DNA from: Shewanella sp. VB17
GTDB lineage: Bacteria; Pseudomonadota; Gammaproteobacteria; Enterobacterales; Shewanellaceae
DNA: 64,000 nt
Reading direction: 5' to 3'
Assembly: GCF_013248905.1 (NCBI RefSeq)
Contig: NZ_JABRVS010000001.1
Location: 3,410,001-3,474,000, forward strand
Shown here one piece after another: positions 9,618-18,900 of this stretch (the stretch's first letter is position 1; every line of letters begins with the position of its first letter). The position numbers were made by a program, and so were the translations under genes. Below the pieces are notes generated by a model. The model saw only the letters and a list, made by a program, of their open reading frames with translations. It was not told where the DNA came from and did not search any database.

Positions 9618-9646
9618 AAAAAGAGCATGTCATCGGTTCAATAACT

Positions 9647-9674
9647 GAGGCTAAACAATAAAATTTTTAGCCTC
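9647..9674. terminator. Bidirectional stem-loop
   Basis: GAGGCTAA (9647-9654) and TTAGCCTC (9667-9674) form an 8-bp stem with an AT-rich loop between the convergent methyltransferase and phzF-like genes. Confidence 0.55.
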
Positions 9675-9705
9675 TTCACTGCTTAAATATATAATTAAAA
9701 TCGCA

Positions 9706-10509
9706 TTATAAAGTAATAACCCCTTCTAAATATTGAACCGCTTTACCAGAGACAAATACCTTATCTCCCTCTATACGGCATAAAAGTAGACCGCCCCGCT
9801 TTGAAGCTTGATACGCCGTCAGTGTATTTTTAGACAATATCTGTGACCAATAAGGTGCTAAACCAGCATGTATCGATCCTGTAACAGGATCTTCACCACC
9901 ACCATTTGCAGGCCAAAAGTAACGGGAAACAAAATCATATTTTTGCGACCTTGTACGCGACCTTGCTGTAACTGCAATATCAAAAGGTGCCAACAACTTA
10001 AGTCGCTCATCATTCTTTTCAATAGCGAGAACATCGGCTTCATCCTGATAAACGGCAATGTACGCCTGATCATTGATGAGCACTTCAATAGGCGCGATCG
10101 ATAACCCCTCGAGTAACGCGGGCGGAATATCATGGACTTGTCTAGGAGCACGATTAGGGAAACACATCTGAATATAATCATCCTCACCTTTAGTCACGGT
10201 CAATTCACCCACCGCTTTTGCAGTAAATTTAATCTCGTCAACATATTGATTTTCATTAAAAATAACAAATGATGCTGCAAGCGTTGCATGGCCACAAAAA
10301 TCAATCTCTGTGATAGGAGAAAACCATCGGATCTGATATTCCTCGGATGTAAAGCGCTTAACAAAGGCTGTTTCTGATAAATTATTTTCACTAGCAATGG
10401 ATTGCATCAGCTCATCTGACAACCAACTATCAATAATGATCACCGCCGCTGAGTTTCCCTTAAACCTCACGTCAGTAAAAGCATCGATAATATGTATCTT
10501 CACATTCAT
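9706..10509 (-). CDS. PhzF-family isomerase/epimerase
   Basis: A protein of about 267 residues with the PhzF/diaminopimelate-epimerase-like double fold. Family marks are DAFTDVRFKGNSAAVI at the N terminus, the acid/base glutamate in LSETAFVKRF near residue 47, the DFCGHATLAASFV motif, and EDPVTGSIHAGLAPYW in the second half. Most family members are isomerases of unknown substrate, and there is no phenazine operon here. ATG 10509 is chosen because the AGAGG ribosome site overlaps the earlier ATG at 10515. It lies about 50 bases downstream of the LysE exporter on the same strand and may be cotranscribed with it. Confidence 0.9.
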   Translation of the reverse strand: MNVKIHIIDAFTDVRFKGNSAAVIIIDSWLSDELMQSIASENNLSETAFVKRFTSEEYQIRWFSPITEIDFCGHATLAASFVIFNENQYVDEIKFTAKAVGELTVTKGEDDYIQMCFPNRAPRQVHDIPPALLEGLSIAPIEVLINDQAYIAVYQDEADVLAIEKNDERLKLLAPFDIAVTARSRTRSQKYDFVSRYFWPANGGGEDPVTGSIHAGLAPYWSQILSKNTLTAYQASKRGGLLLCRIEGDKVFVSGKAVQYLEGVITL

Positions 10510-10559
10510 ATACATCCTCTATTAAATAAACCCAAATAATAGCTAATCAAGCTGACTTG

Positions 10560-11171
10560 TTATTTAACAATCAGTGGAATAGTTAACAGCAGTAAAAAAC
10601 CCATTCCCCAATTAAACTGCATACGCCGCCGTGACGTATTTAATTGTTCACCGATAGCTGCACCAAGAAACACCCAAGTCAATGACGCCGGAAATCCAAC
10701 AAGGTTATACACTAGAATACCCAATATACCGCTAAACCAATAAGCATCGCCAGTGGCAGTGAAGGCACTGCATAAGGTAATGGTTGACATCCACGTTTTG
10801 GGATTAATCAATTGAAACAGAGCAGCCTCCTTAAACGTCATAGGAGCGCCCTCTTCTGCACTGGCTTTATCATCCACTGAAGCCGTCGAGATCCGATAGA
10901 CTAAATAAAATAAGTACCCTATTGACAGCACTTTAAGTAACAAGTGCAACACTGGAAAAGTCTCAAACAGGGTACCAAGTCCTAACAAAATAGCGCCATG
11001 CAGACAAGTCTGCCCCATTCTAATCCCCATAATGTGAGGTAAGGTACGTCTGACGCCATAACTAGCACCAGATTGAGTCAATAATATGTTATTAGGCCCC
11101 GGTGTCATCGTCATCGTCGCACAAAAAAATGCGGCCGATAGCATTAAGGTCCACAGTGTCTCCTGCATCAT
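10560..11171 (-). CDS. LysE-family amino-acid exporter
   Basis: An inner-membrane protein of 203 residues with about six hydrophobic helices. The N-terminal hallmark MTPGPNNILLTQSGASYGVR is characteristic of the LysE/RhtB family, which exports amino acids or their derivatives. FQLINPKTWM near residue 120 is the second family motif. AGAGG lies 7 bases before the ATG. It is divergent from a MocR-type regulator, and the shared intergenic region carries an 18-bp inverted repeat, so it is the likely regulated target. Substrate unknown. Confidence 0.92.
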   Translation of the reverse strand: MMQETLWTLMLSAAFFCATMTMTPGPNNILLTQSGASYGVRRTLPHIMGIRMGQTCLHGAILLGLGTLFETFPVLHLLLKVLSIGYLFYLVYRISTASVDDKASAEEGAPMTFKEAALFQLINPKTWMSTITLCSAFTATGDAYWFSGILGILVYNLVGFPASLTWVFLGAAIGEQLNTSRRRMQFNWGMGFLLLLTIPLIVK

Positions 11172-11183
11172 TCACTTGCCTCT

Positions 11184-11211
11184 GTTATATTAGAAAATAT
11201 ATTAATGTAAA
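11184..11211 (-). promoter_or_regulatory. Predicted promoter of the LysE gene
   Basis: Read on the minus strand, TTTACA (11206-11211) and TATAAC (11184-11189) are separated by 16 bases. The -35 box lies 6 bases from the inverted repeat at 11218-11235, which suits an activator. Confidence 0.5.
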
Positions 11212-11217
11212 ACCAAC

Positions 11218-11235
11218 AATTGTACGCATACAATT
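11218..11235. promoter_or_regulatory. 18-bp inverted repeat, candidate MocR operator
   Basis: AATTGTA (11218-11224) and TACAATT (11229-11235) are perfect 7-bp arms around a 4-base centre, placed between the two divergent promoters. MocR/PdxR regulators commonly bind such sites in divergent regions; binding here is inferred. Confidence 0.6.
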
Positions 11236-11236
11236 A

Positions 11237-11266
11237 TTGACACAATTTAAGTTCGATAGGTATAAT
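11237..11266 (+). promoter_or_regulatory. Sigma-70 promoter of the MocR-type gene
   Basis: TTGACA (11237-11242) and TATAAT (11261-11266), both exact consensus, are spaced 18 bases apart. The -35 box begins one base after the inverted repeat, so bound regulator could repress its own gene. Confidence 0.75.
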
Positions 11267-11302
11267 AACGGCAATTTATCATTATTCAATGGATTTATTG
11301 TT

Positions 11303-12667
11303 ATGGGTACAATATGGGGGTTAGATCTCAATAGCTTCATAGGTCCTAAGTATCTGCGTATTGTTCAGACGATTGAACAAGCCATTCAGTCAGGTGAACT
11401 CATCACCAATACTAAGTTACCTCCACAACGACAGCTTGCTGATACGATTGGTGTCACCATAGGGACAATTACTCGCGCTTATGCACTCGCAGAGCAGCGA
11501 GGTTATGTTGAAGCACGGATCGGTGATGGGACTTATGTCAAAGCTAAAGCTCAACCACTACTTTCTAGCAAAGTAAATTTTGCTACCTGCCAGCCTCCTC
11601 TGACCAATCAAACTACAGCGCTCAGTGATGTACTCACCGACATTGCTAAAGATCCCACCACATTAAATCAAATAATGGGTTATCAAGCCGATCCTCTGCC
11701 TCACCAACAGCAAGCTTTTCATCACTGGCTGACATCCCGCGGCATTATGCAACAAGCTAAACAGATCATTTTTAGTCATGGCGCGCAGCAAGGGCTATTT
11801 TCAATATTAAATGGCCTACTCAATGATAGCGATCTCTTAATGTATGAGGAAAACTGTTATCCTGGGATCAGAGTCGCTGCCAAACAATTGGGGCTTCACT
11901 CTGTGTCTATGCCACTCACTGACTCAGGCTTAGATCTCACAGCATTAAAAATATTGATTGATAAACATCAGCCCAAATTACTCTACCTAACACTGAATAA
12001 TCAAAACCCAACTTGCATCCAATACAGTAAAGCTCAACGTCAAGCTTTACTGTCATTGGCCATAGAGCATGATTTTTACATTCTCGAAGATGATGTTAAT
12101 TACTGTTTACCCGAAGAGTGGCATCCCCCTTTATGGCAACAAGCTCAAGCGCATTCAACGCAAGCTCAAGCAAAAGTTATCTATCTTGCTAGCCTGTCTA
12201 AAATATTTTCTGGGGGTCTGCGGCAGGGGTTTATCTTATTACCAGAGCCCTTGATAAGCCCAGTAAAACTGGCATTACACAGCCAATGCTGGATGGTATC
12301 ATCACTCAACATGGAAATCGCCACCCGCTTAATCAATACCCCTGCCCTTAACGGCGACAGAGATAAACTCATCCGCGAACGACAAACTTTGGCTATCGCC
12401 ATGGGTGATCGCTTAGGTTTACAGCACCGCTGGCGAGGGCTCAACGGCTGGCTAAAGCTCAATCCGCCATTAAAAGCTCATCATGTCGTCACAGCACTCG
12501 CTGCCAAGGGAATATTAGTCCGCAATGGTGATGACTTCGATAACCACGACAACCATATTAGAATAAGCATAGGGGCTGCCCACAATCTAGAACACTTTAT
12601 ACAAAGTTTAGCTGAGGTTGAAGATACAATAAAAACACTCAGTCAGAGTGTATATTCAGTGGTTTAG
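11303..12667 (+). CDS. MocR-type transcriptional regulator (GntR HTH fused to aminotransferase-like domain)
   Basis: A 454-residue fusion. Residues 20-80 form a GntR winged helix (TKLPPQRQLADTIGVTIGTI). Residues about 110-450 resemble a type I aminotransferase. The PLP-binding lysine is in YLASLSKIFSGGLRQGF, and LYLTLNNQNPT plus EDDVNY match the cofactor pocket. MocR proteins sense PLP or a PLP-amino acid adduct. ATG 11303 is preferred because the consensus promoter lies just upstream, and a longer in-frame reading would run through that promoter. It is divergent from the LysE exporter, its probable target. Confidence 0.92.
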   Translation: MGTIWGLDLNSFIGPKYLRIVQTIEQAIQSGELITNTKLPPQRQLADTIGVTIGTITRAYALAEQRGYVEARIGDGTYVKAKAQPLLSSKVNFATCQPPLTNQTTALSDVLTDIAKDPTTLNQIMGYQADPLPHQQQAFHHWLTSRGIMQQAKQIIFSHGAQQGLFSILNGLLNDSDLLMYEENCYPGIRVAAKQLGLHSVSMPLTDSGLDLTALKILIDKHQPKLLYLTLNNQNPTCIQYSKAQRQALLSLAIEHDFYILEDDVNYCLPEEWHPPLWQQAQAHSTQAQAKVIYLASLSKIFSGGLRQGFILLPEPLISPVKLALHSQCWMVSSLNMEIATRLINTPALNGDRDKLIRERQTLAIAMGDRLGLQHRWRGLNGWLKLNPPLKAHHVVTALAAKGILVRNGDDFDNHDNHIRISIGAAHNLEHFIQSLAEVEDTIKTLSQSVYSVV

Positions 12668-12716
12668 CAAGATTTGAATCACATCTACATAAACTAATTC
12701 TGTGGATCGGTAAATA

Positions 12717-13154
12717 TCAGTCAATATGATTAACGGTTCTTATTAAATACTGCGTTAAAAAATGAAAGACCGTATTTTCACACACACCAACATCAACGAT
12801 GATACCTGCACGTTTTAATACTGCTAAACCATGGCCACTATTGCGAGGATCTGGATCAATCATTGCAACAACAACTCTACCAAAACCTAAACTTGTTAAG
12901 TGATGCGCACACGAAGGCGTCTTACCAACAAAAGAACAGGGTTCCAGTTGCTCATAATGGTAGTCTTGATCCTTAAGAAGCGAAATCGCTTGGGCTTCTG
13001 CATGATTAAAACCCGGTTGTTGAGTAAACCCCTCACTGATAATGTGCCCATTTTCAACAATCACACAACCAACGGGTGGATTAGGTCGGCATAATGGCAA
13101 AGCTTGCTTAGAAACCTCAAGAGCACGAAGCATAAAGTGTTCATCATTTATCAT
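12717..13154 (-). CDS. Stand-alone RibD-type deaminase domain protein
   Basis: A 145-residue zinc deaminase matching only the N-terminal half of RibD, the riboflavin pathway pyrimidine deaminase. The zinc site is FNHAEAQ (His and catalytic Glu) with the cysteines of EPCSFVGKTPSCAHHL. RPNPPVGCVIV and AMIDPDPRNSGHGLAVL match the RibD substrate loop. The reductase half is absent and no rib genes are nearby. It may supply the deaminase alone or act on a related metabolite; a tRNA or cytidine deaminase is less likely given the RibD-specific loop. No strong ribosome site is seen before the ATG. Confidence 0.82.
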   Translation of the reverse strand: MINDEHFMLRALEVSKQALPLCRPNPPVGCVIVENGHIISEGFTQQPGFNHAEAQAISLLKDQDYHYEQLEPCSFVGKTPSCAHHLTSLGFGRVVVAMIDPDPRNSGHGLAVLKRAGIIVDVGVCENTVFHFLTQYLIRTVNHID

Positions 13155-13230
13155 CTGATTGACTGTTCCAATGAGTAGGATCTAAGAGAGGAGAAAATCT
13201 GGCGTTAATCAAGTTTCATGTTAACATTAT

Positions 13231-14514
13231 TTAATAACCATGTTTAATTGGAAAAATGATCGTCACCTCTGTCCCTTGACCTATTTGACTGTGACAAGTC
13301 ACTTCACCTTTAAGTACGTGAGTCGCCAAGTTAAATACAATATATAGCCCTAGACCGCTCGCACCTGAACCTCGACAAGTCGTAAAAAAAGGCTCAAAGA
13401 CCATAGATAATGTTTCTGCTTCCATCCCTAGTCCATCGTCACGAAAACAAAGACGAGCTTTATCCTCTTCTTTGGTTATTTCGATAGATATGCGACCATC
13501 GACATCTTTCTCAAATGCATGTGTGATAGAATTAAGCATCAACTCTTTCAATACCTGCTTCAATGTCTCAGGATAACTCTCCACGATCAAGTCTTTATCT
13601 CCTCCTATGGTTATCTGATGATGGGTAAGATCCAAAGCAGGGAGTATTTCAACCAAAATAGTGTCTATATGTGCTATCACATGCAGCTCAGTTAATGCCT
13701 CCGTCGATACATCGACTGCTATCAATTTAAATTTCTTAATCAAATTCGTCGCTTTACTTAAATTAGAGAGTAGTATTTCAGACCCTTTAATGGATGATTC
13801 ACAAAAGTTGTCAAAATCACTGGCATTTAACGTGTCATCATCAAAACTGTTATGCAGTCGACGCGTATCCTCTTCCATAAAGGATGCAGCCGTAACACAA
13901 ATTCCAATAGGGGTATTAAGCTCATGTGCAACTCCTGCGACCAAACGCCCTAAAGACGCCATTTTTTCAACTTTAACCAACTTATCTTGACTTAGTAGTA
14001 AATGTTCAATGGAATCTTGTAACTCTATTGTTCTTGCTTTGACCGTTTTTTCAAGGTTTTCTTTATGTACTTTTAGTTCTTCTTCTGCCTTTTTCTTTGT
14101 TTTAAAAGCCATGTCTAACTTAACACGATCTTTATAAAGTTCTAAAAAAACGCCCACTTTACTTTTCAGAATTTCGTCATTAATCGGTTTAACCAAATAG
14201 TCAACTGCACCATTCATATAACCTTTAAATTCAAATGCTTCATCTCGAGCAAATGCAGTAATGAATATCACAGGAATATGGGATGTCTTCGGATGATCTA
14301 AGATAAGTGAAGCAGCTTCAAATCCATCCATACCTGGCATCTGAACATCCATGAGGATAAGAAAGAAATCATGCTTATGAACAATAGCCAGCGCCTTCAA
14401 ACCCGAAGACGCCTTTATAATATCTAAATTCAATGGGGCCAATATTCGCTCATAAACCCTAAGATTATTGGGCTCGTCATCAACGACTAATATCTTAGAA
14501 CTAAACTCACTCAT
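13231..14514 (-). CDS. Receiver domain-histidine kinase protein
   Basis: A protein of about 427 residues with an N-terminal response-regulator receiver (ILVVDDEPNN; phospho-acceptor Asp in LILMDVQMPGMDG). A coiled coil follows, from about residue 130 to 185. The kinase core has H-box LVAGVAHELNTPIG, N-box LKELMLNSITHAF and G-boxes DDGLGMEAE and GSGASGLGLYIV. It is the fourth gene of a signalling operon and its ATG overlaps the end of the CheB gene, which implies translational coupling. The receiver probably accepts phosphate from the large hybrid kinase or from its own kinase core. No DNA-binding domain is present. The exact start among several ATGs (14514-14535) is uncertain. Confidence 0.9.
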   Translation of the reverse strand: MSEFSSKILVVDDEPNNLRVYERILAPLNLDIIKASSGLKALAIVHKHDFFLILMDVQMPGMDGFEAASLILDHPKTSHIPVIFITAFARDEAFEFKGYMNGAVDYLVKPINDEILKSKVGVFLELYKDRVKLDMAFKTKKKAEEELKVHKENLEKTVKARTIELQDSIEHLLLSQDKLVKVEKMASLGRLVAGVAHELNTPIGICVTAASFMEEDTRRLHNSFDDDTLNASDFDNFCESSIKGSEILLSNLSKATNLIKKFKLIAVDVSTEALTELHVIAHIDTILVEILPALDLTHHQITIGGDKDLIVESYPETLKQVLKELMLNSITHAFEKDVDGRISIEITKEEDKARLCFRDDGLGMEAETLSMVFEPFFTTCRGSGASGLGLYIVFNLATHVLKGEVTCHSQIGQGTEVTIIFPIKHGY

Positions 14515-15103
14515 GAAGTTCATCGCCGACATCAACTTTTATGTCAAATAAACCGTGCACCAAAAAATGTCCCAGTTCATCTAAAGCAATGATCTTATCA
14601 ACCTCAACCAAATCTATCGCGGCTCTAGGCATCACATCGACTTCTGCGGTATGAGGATCTTGGACTATGCCATACCCTCCATACTCCTTGATCATCTTCA
14701 ACCCCTGACTTCCGTCTGAATTTGCTCCAGTAAGTATAAGCCCAATTAGAGTATTTTTGTAGCAAGTCGCTGCCGATTGGAATAATACGTCAATAGACGG
14801 AATTGAAAAGTTAACCGGAGGGTCGATACTTAGACTTAATGTTTTATCCCTTTCAACCAGAAGATGATAACCTGCAGGAGCAATATACACATGAGCAGGT
14901 AAAATAGGCTCTCCAGGCTCGGCCTCCTTTACCGTTACAGCAGACAGTTGATTTAAATATTCATCCAAAAAATGATCTGAACCTCGATAACGATGTTGTA
15001 CGATAAGCACGGCGATAGGATAATCAGGTGGTAAACAAGGTAAAATTTGAGTCAGAGCATGTAAACCTCCAGCAGAAACCCCCACGACTATGGCTTCATA
15101 CAT
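14507..15103 (-). CDS. CheB-type protein-glutamate methylesterase without receiver
   Basis: About 198 residues covering only the CheB methylesterase domain. The active-site serine lies in VVGVSAGGLHAL near residue 11, the histidine in IVQHRYRGSDHFLDEYL, and the aspartate in LTGANSDGSQGLKMI near the C terminus. CheB of classical chemotaxis carries a receiver domain, absent here. ATG 15103 is preferred because AGGCGG lies upstream inside the end of the CheR gene. Overlaps with both neighbours show one operon. With no chemoreceptor, CheA or CheW in the operon, it probably modifies a different target, perhaps the hybrid kinase. Confidence 0.9.
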   Translation of the reverse strand: MYEAIVVGVSAGGLHALTQILPCLPPDYPIAVLIVQHRYRGSDHFLDEYLNQLSAVTVKEAEPGEPILPAHVYIAPAGYHLLVERDKTLSLSIDPPVNFSIPSIDVLFQSAATCYKNTLIGLILTGANSDGSQGLKMIKEYGGYGIVQDPHTAEVDVMPRAAIDLVEVDKIIALDELGHFLVHGLFDIKVDVGDELHE

Positions 15104-15935
15104 GAATAAGCCGCCTAAAAATACGTTCTTTATGAGAAAAAGCTTCAAAAAATGAGCTCACCTGACTAAATTCAAGTGTTTCTTTATCTCCTAGCAATAG
15201 AAAACCTCTGGAAATCAAACTCTCTTTAAACAAACTCAGCACTCTATCTTGTAATTTAGGGTTAAAATAAATCAGTACATTACGACATACAACTAAGTGC
15301 ATTTCTGCAAAGCATTGATCTTTCATTAAGTTATGATTTGCAAAAGTAATATGTTGTTTCAATGACTCGATTATTTTGACTGAGCCGAACTTAGCCTGAT
15401 AATAGTCTGCAAACGATGAAGTTCCACCAGCTGCGAGATAGTTTTGGGTATAAAGTTGCATTTTGTCAGCCGAATATATTCCTTTTTCTGCGATATCTAG
15501 GGAATGATTATTATAGTCGGTGGCATAAATTCTCGTCCGATCAAGTAAGCCTTCTTCTTTAAGCATGATAGCCATAGAATAAACCTCCTCCCCTGTTGCA
15601 CAACCAGCATGCCAAATATTGACTCTCGAATAGGTTTTCAGTTGCGTGAAGACTTCTTGACGAAGCTTATGAAACACGTTTGGATCACGAAACATTTCAG
15701 TCACTGTCACTGACATATCACGTAAAAACAATGCAAAAAAATCAGGATCATGCATCACTTTTGGTAGCATTTCAGAAATTGAATTTAACTCTGATTGTTG
15801 CATTCTATGTAGAATTCTTCGCTCTAGAGAAGCCTTAGAATAATCTCTAAAATCATAACCATAACGGAAGTTTATTGCTTCGAGTAATTGATTTACTTCA
15901 AACTCTTGCATATCTTCTAGCTTCATCACTAGCAT
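15096..15935 (-). CDS. CheR-type protein-glutamate O-methyltransferase
   Basis: A 279-residue SAM-dependent methyltransferase of the CheR family. It has the N-terminal helical CheR domain (FRYGYDFRDYSKASLERRI). The catalytic domain has SAM motif NIWHAGCATGEEVYSMAI near residue 107, RIYATDYNNHSLDIA, and LVVCRNVLIYFNP near residue 220. It lacks the TPR extension of some CheR proteins. GGGAG lies 7 bases before the ATG. It sits 12 bases downstream of the giant kinase gene and overlaps the CheB gene by 8 bases. Its substrate is probably not a classical chemoreceptor. Confidence 0.93.
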   Translation of the reverse strand: MLVMKLEDMQEFEVNQLLEAINFRYGYDFRDYSKASLERRILHRMQQSELNSISEMLPKVMHDPDFFALFLRDMSVTVTEMFRDPNVFHKLRQEVFTQLKTYSRVNIWHAGCATGEEVYSMAIMLKEEGLLDRTRIYATDYNNHSLDIAEKGIYSADKMQLYTQNYLAAGGTSSFADYYQAKFGSVKIIESLKQHITFANHNLMKDQCFAEMHLVVCRNVLIYFNPKLQDRVLSLFKESLISRGFLLLGDKETLEFSQVSSFFEAFSHKERIFRRLIHV

Positions 15936-15947
15936 ATTTACGCTCCC

Positions 15948-18900
15948 TTAATGCTTAAACAACCAAATTCGCATAATAGATAGCAGTTTTTCGAAATCGA
16001 TAGGTTTAGTCAGGTATTCTGATGCACCAGCTTGCAGTGACTTCTCTCTATCCTCCGGCATCGTTTTCGCTGTTAAAGCAATGATTGGAAGGTTGATATA
16101 ATGTCCCATATCTCTGATTAACTTTGTCGCTGCGTAGCCATCCATCTCCGGCATCATGGTATCCATTAACACTAATTCAAAGCTTTTATCTTCTGCTAAT
16201 TGATCCACAGCTTCTTGCCCATTATGAGCCATGTCGACTTCAAATCCGACCTCGATGAGACTTTTCGACAAAGCATAAGTATTTCTCATGTCATCATCGA
16301 CAATGAGTATTTTACGTCCTAAAAACATACTATCTTCATCATGAAGCATATTAATGGTTTTTTGACTATCAACGCCAAATCGTGATTCGATATCATGTAA
16401 GAAGAGTGAAATATCATCAAGTAATCGTTCACCAGAACCCACTCCTTTAATCACTATACTTGATGAAAACTGATTCAGTTCATCTTGCTCCTCATCTGTG
16501 ATTTCTTTACCCGTATAAATAATCACTGGTGGTACTCGATCTAATTCACTGTTCTCTATTTGCTTTAAAACCTCAAAGCCACTAATGTCAGGTAAGCCTA
16601 AATCTAAAATAATGCAGTCATATTGATCCGACAACACCTCTTTAACCCCGTCAATACCATTATCAACACACTTAATATCGATATCACAGCCCTCTAACAA
16701 CCTCACTATCGAAGCTTGATTGCCTGCATCATCTTCGATAACCAATAAATGACGTAATTCTGAAGAAGAAAAAGCCTTAATTTGATCAAACACACTTAAT
16801 AGCGTTTCTTGACTAACGGGTTTAGTCTGTAAGCCTATCGCTCCCTGCACTAAAGCCTGATGATGATCCTCACTATGTGCAGAAATAATTTCAACAGGGA
16901 TGTTACGCGTCTTAAGACTAAACTTAAGCTGTTCTAACACCTGATGACCGTCAATATCTGGTAACATAATGTCAAGAATAATCCCATCCGGTTCATATTC
17001 TTGTGCTAGATAAATCCCCGTGCGCCCGTCCCCTGCAACTAAGCATTGATAACCATGCTCTTGAGCATGATCGCGTAATATCTTAGCAAAAATAGGATCG
17101 TCATCAATGATGAGTAGCGTACGCTCACCTGTGACTAAATTTTTTCTGTCATCAGGGATAAATTCAGGATAGGGTTGCAAAGTCGAATCTTGGGGCAAGG
17201 TCACTAGAGCCGCTTGTTCGGCATTTGATTCGATTTCCTCTAATGGGGCTGTAAATTTCACATCTGAAACAATCCCATCATCATCTATTTTCTCTTCTAC
17301 CCCTTTAATATCAAAGGTATTAGGGAGATATAAAGTAAATGTGCTCCCTTGTTCGACAACACTCTTAAGCTGAATCTCACCTCCCAATAAGCGAGTCAAC
17401 TCCCTCGCAATCGTCAATCCTAATCCAGTTCCACCATACTTTCTGCTCGTCGAACCATCTTGCTGTTGAAAAGCCTCAAAAATCGGCTGTAATTTATGAC
17501 TCGGTATGCCAATACCCGTATCCAGCACAGTAAATGACAACGCACTACTAACGTCCAAAGTGCTATGCAAAAAATGTACATCTGCAGCAGAGCTGCTAAT
17601 TTTCAATGTCACGCTGCCTATTTCAGTAAACTTAAACGCATTAGACAGTAAGTTTCTCAATATTTGTTCAACGCGTAATCCGTCAGTAGTAATGATATCA
17701 GGCAATTGCTTATCAATATCGATATTGAATGTTAATTCTCTACTTTTAGCTATTGGATCAAATACTTGCTTTATATTTCGACATAATACATTTAAGCTAA
17801 CATCTTCTATATGAACGGTTAATTTACCCGCTTCAACTTTTGACAAGTCCATAATATCGTTAATTAAACACAGGAGATTATTACCTCCATCGAAGATGAT
17901 TTTTGCATCCTCAACTTCGGTTTCATCTAAATGCTGATTCTTATTATCCGCCAAGCTCTTAGCGAGTAACAATAGACTATTGAGTGGTGTTCTTAATTCA
18001 TGACTCATATTAGCCAAAAATTCAGATTTGTATTTACTCGCAAGAGCCAATTCATTCGCTTTAATCGTGAGATCTTCTTTCGCAATTTCAATTTCATCTT
18101 TTTGACGCTTAAGAAATACCTGCTTTTCTTCCAGCTCTTCATTAGAAACTTTCAGCTCTTCACTTTGCAGCTTTAATTCCTCTTCCGAGGTTTTAAGTAG
18201 TTGGGTTTGTTCTAACAAACTTTCATTTGAACTCCTCAATTCCTCCTGCTGTACTTGTAATTCCTCTGATTGATTTTGGGTCTCAACTAAAAGCGTCTGT
18301 GTTTTTTGTTGATTACGCAAATTATTAAACACTATCCCTAAGTTACTACAAATAAGTTCAATAACATCAAGCTGATTTGAAGTAAAATGTTGAAATGAAG
18401 CTAGTTCAATAACACCTATCAACTCTTCTTCAAACAAAACTGGTACCACCAATACATTAAGAGGACTCCCTTGACCCAGTCCTGAATTGATTTGAATATA
18501 ATCCTCAGGCACTTGAGTTAATAGTATGGTTTTTTGCTCTTTAGCACATTGACCCACCAAGCCTTGACCCACAACAATAAAGGGCAACACAGCCTTCCTT
18601 TCCTTGAATGCATAACTCCCTGACAGTTTTAAGCCTTTATTTGAATCATCGTAAGTATAGATAACCCCATGGCCTGCTTGCATCATTTCAGCCATTGCTG
18701 AAATGATGTTATCAGCCATTACCATTAGATTTGAAGCCCCTTGGGTCAACTCGTTAATGCGAGATACTTGGCTCTTCATTTCATTTTGCTGCAGTAAATC
18801 TTGATTACTTCTTTGTAAATCAAGCTCAAACTGTTTTTCCTTAGTAATATCTCGAATAAAGCCAGTATATAAATTATCATCCCCTTGCTTTATTTCACCA

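Noticed and set aside
11102..11302. Extended N terminus of the MocR-type regulator
   Set aside because: It would run through the operator, the consensus promoter and the LysE start region; ATG 11303 gives the normal GntR start.
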